This document shows positions 6,501 to 6,883 of a stretch of 6,883 nt of DNA, one piece after another; positions within the stretch are counted from its first letter, which is position 1, and each line of letters starts with the position of its first letter. Source of the DNA: an uncultured Pseudorhodoferax sp. GTDB lineage: Bacteria > Pseudomonadota > Gammaproteobacteria > Burkholderiales > Burkholderiaceae. Below the pieces are notes generated by a model, which was not told the origin of the DNA, did no database searches, and saw nothing but the letters and a program-made list of their open reading frames with translations. The stretch is taken from contig CAJYRH010000374.1 in the NCBI GenBank assembly GCA_913776795.1, positions 1-6,883 of the forward strand, given 5' to 3'. The translations under genes and the position numbers were made by a program.

Positions 6501-6883
6501 GCCTCGCCCAGCATGTCGTAGGAGTAGCGAAAGCCCCTGGCCTCCAGCTTGCGGGCATTGGCCAGGGCGCAGGAGATGGTCTCGCCCGTCACGAACTGCT
6601 CGCCCAGCACGCGCATGGCCGTGTCCACGCCCTTGCGGATCAGCGGTTCGCCGCCCTTGGCCGTCAGCCGCGACAGCGCCGAGGACAGCGATTTCTCGCT
6701 GCTGGTGGACACCAGCTTGCCGGTCAGCAGCAGGCCCCAGGTGGCGGCGTTGACGAACAGCGAGGGCGAGTGGCCCAGGTGCGACTGCCAGTCGCCCTGG
6801 CTGATCTTGTCGCGGATCAGCGCGTCGCGCGTGGCCCGGTCGGGGATGCGCAGCAGCGCCTCGGCCATGCACATCAGGGCCAC
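3572..6883 (-). CDS. putA: Bifunctional PutA: proline dehydrogenase / L-glutamate gamma-semialdehyde (P5C) dehydrogenase, N-terminus missing
   Basis: The gene runs off the right edge; 1103 residues plus the stop (3572-3574) are present. The leftmost residue shown is an internal GTG valine in VALMCMAEALLRIPD, matching E. coli PutA from about residue 163, so it is not a start. The FAD-dependent proline dehydrogenase barrel spans about residues 100-450 of the fragment, with Lys167 (SVKLSA), Asp208 (NIDAEEADRLE), Tyr378 (RIYAP) and Arg393-Arg394 (RRLLENG), equivalent to E. coli K329, D370, Y540, R555 and R556. The NAD-dependent aldehyde dehydrogenase domain spans about 490-935: SPWNFP (608-613), FTGSTEVA (685-692), catalytic Glu715 (AETGGQNA) and Cys749 (GQRCSA), and EVFGPV (845-850). 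A C-terminal domain ends in STNTAAAGGNASLMAIG. All catalytic residues are intact. The enzyme oxidises proline to glutamate, passing electrons to the membrane quinone pool. Whether a ribbon-helix-helix repressor domain exists cannot be seen. The linker before LPGPTGERN looks about 50 residues shorter than in E. coli. Confidence 0.97.
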   Translation of the reverse strand: MALMCMAEALLRIPDRATRDALIRDKISQGDWQSHLGHSPSLFVNAATWGLLLTGKLVSTSSEKSLSSALSRLTAKGGEPLIRKGVDTAMRVLGEQFVTGETISCALANARKLEARGFRYSYDMLGEAATTAEDAARYLGLYVQAIHAIGRASAGRGIYEGPGISVKLSALHPRYARAQQERVHGELLPRLRELALLARRYDIGLNIDAEEADRLELSLDLLEALCLDPELQGWDGIGFVVQAYQKRCPFVIDHLVELAQRSGRRLMVRLVKGAYWDSEIKRAQVDGLEDYPVFTRKLHTDISYLACARKLLAQPQAIYPQFATHNAYTLAAIHQMAGNNYYPGQYEFQCLHGMGEPLYEEVVGAVADGKLARPCRIYAPVGTHETLLAYLVRRLLENGANTSFVNQIADPRVPVDALVADPVAAAERAQPLGAPHERIALPRDLFPDRPNSAGLDLSNEQRLASLATALLGSTGRAWQAGPTGCGWDAARAQPVRNPADRRDVVGHVLEASADQVDAALAAARDTAPIWQSTPPAERARCLERAADALEAQMQQLLGLIVREAGKTLPNAIAEVREAVDFLRYYAVQARTDLAAGTELPLGPVLCISPWNFPLAIFMGQVAAALAAGNVVLAKPAEQTPLVAACAVAILHAAGLPAGALQLLPGAGETVGARLVADARVRGVMFTGSTEVARLIARQLAERLDDQGRTIPLIAETGGQNAMVVDSSALPEQVVLDVLQSAYDSAGQRCSALRLLCLQEDVAERMLAMLRGAMHELAVGNPDRLETDVGPVIDEAAREAIEKHLAAMAGAGCRVERLPLPPSCAHGSFVAPALVEIDSPAQLEHEVFGPVLHVLRWRREALPQLIDAINATGYGLTFGLHTRIDETIAQVTARIHAGNLYVNRNVVGAVVGVQPFGGEGLSGTGPKAGGPLYLHRLLRAGPRPTLRLDAPTALPGPTGERNLYSLAPRGTVLCVAATAAGAQAQWQAVHATGNRMLWTDTPAARAQLAALPEAERTQARVLPQEQALAAEVHAALFEGDPDALRALNRRLAMRPGPILSVQGLASDEIASGRGRYTLERLVCERTVSTNTAAAGGNASLMAIG

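Noticed and set aside
3525..6872. An open frame of 1115 codons on the - strand, overlapping putA in another frame
   Set aside because: The translation is a low-complexity mix rich in R, A, G and P without any domain. It is open only because GC-rich third positions avoid stop codons. The putA frame has a full set of conserved motifs.

Overview
This is a very GC-rich, densely packed chromosomal window. Its gene content is typical of a soil or water betaproteobacterium of the order Burkholderiales. Two features point there: a Bug/TctC-family periplasmic binding protein, a family greatly expanded in that order, and a long multidomain PutA very similar to the proteobacterial form. The genus cannot be fixed from sequence alone; Comamonadaceae or Alcaligenaceae-like is the best guess. 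I see no mobile element, tRNA, rRNA or CRISPR array.

Layout. Bases 1-119 hold the last 38 codons of a LivF-type ATPase (branched-chain amino acid ABC transporter), followed at once by a GC-rich hairpin. Bases 120-350 are non-coding and contain a perfect 15-base palindrome in a short AT-richer patch, the likely control region of the next unit. Three genes then run on the + strand: a Bug/TctC solute-binding protein (351-1409), an L-asparaginase-family amidohydrolase whose ATG shares one base with the preceding stop (1409-2431), and a LysR-type regulator (2474-3397). A strong hairpin follows the regulator's stop. The 174-base gap to the next gene is mostly a 9/27-base tandem repeat. From 3572 to the right edge, on the - strand, lies the C-terminal 1104 codons of putA, the bifunctional proline dehydrogenase / P5C dehydrogenase. 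Its N-terminus, including any DNA-binding domain, is outside the window.

How the genes may work together. The binding protein, asparaginase-family enzyme and LysR regulator look like one co-transcribed unit for capturing and deamidating a small amide or acid, with the regulator last. No TctA/TctB membrane partners are present. putA is transcribed towards this unit and is a separate proline-catabolism locus; it shares only the theme of amino-acid use.

Most of the window is ordinary metabolism. The points worth a second look are: an alanine at the position of the usual catalytic aspartate in the asparaginase (HGTAT instead of HGTDT); the modular tandem repeat in the convergent gap; the palindrome upstream of the operon; the pairing of a Bug receptor with an asparaginase; and an apparently shortened linker in PutA.
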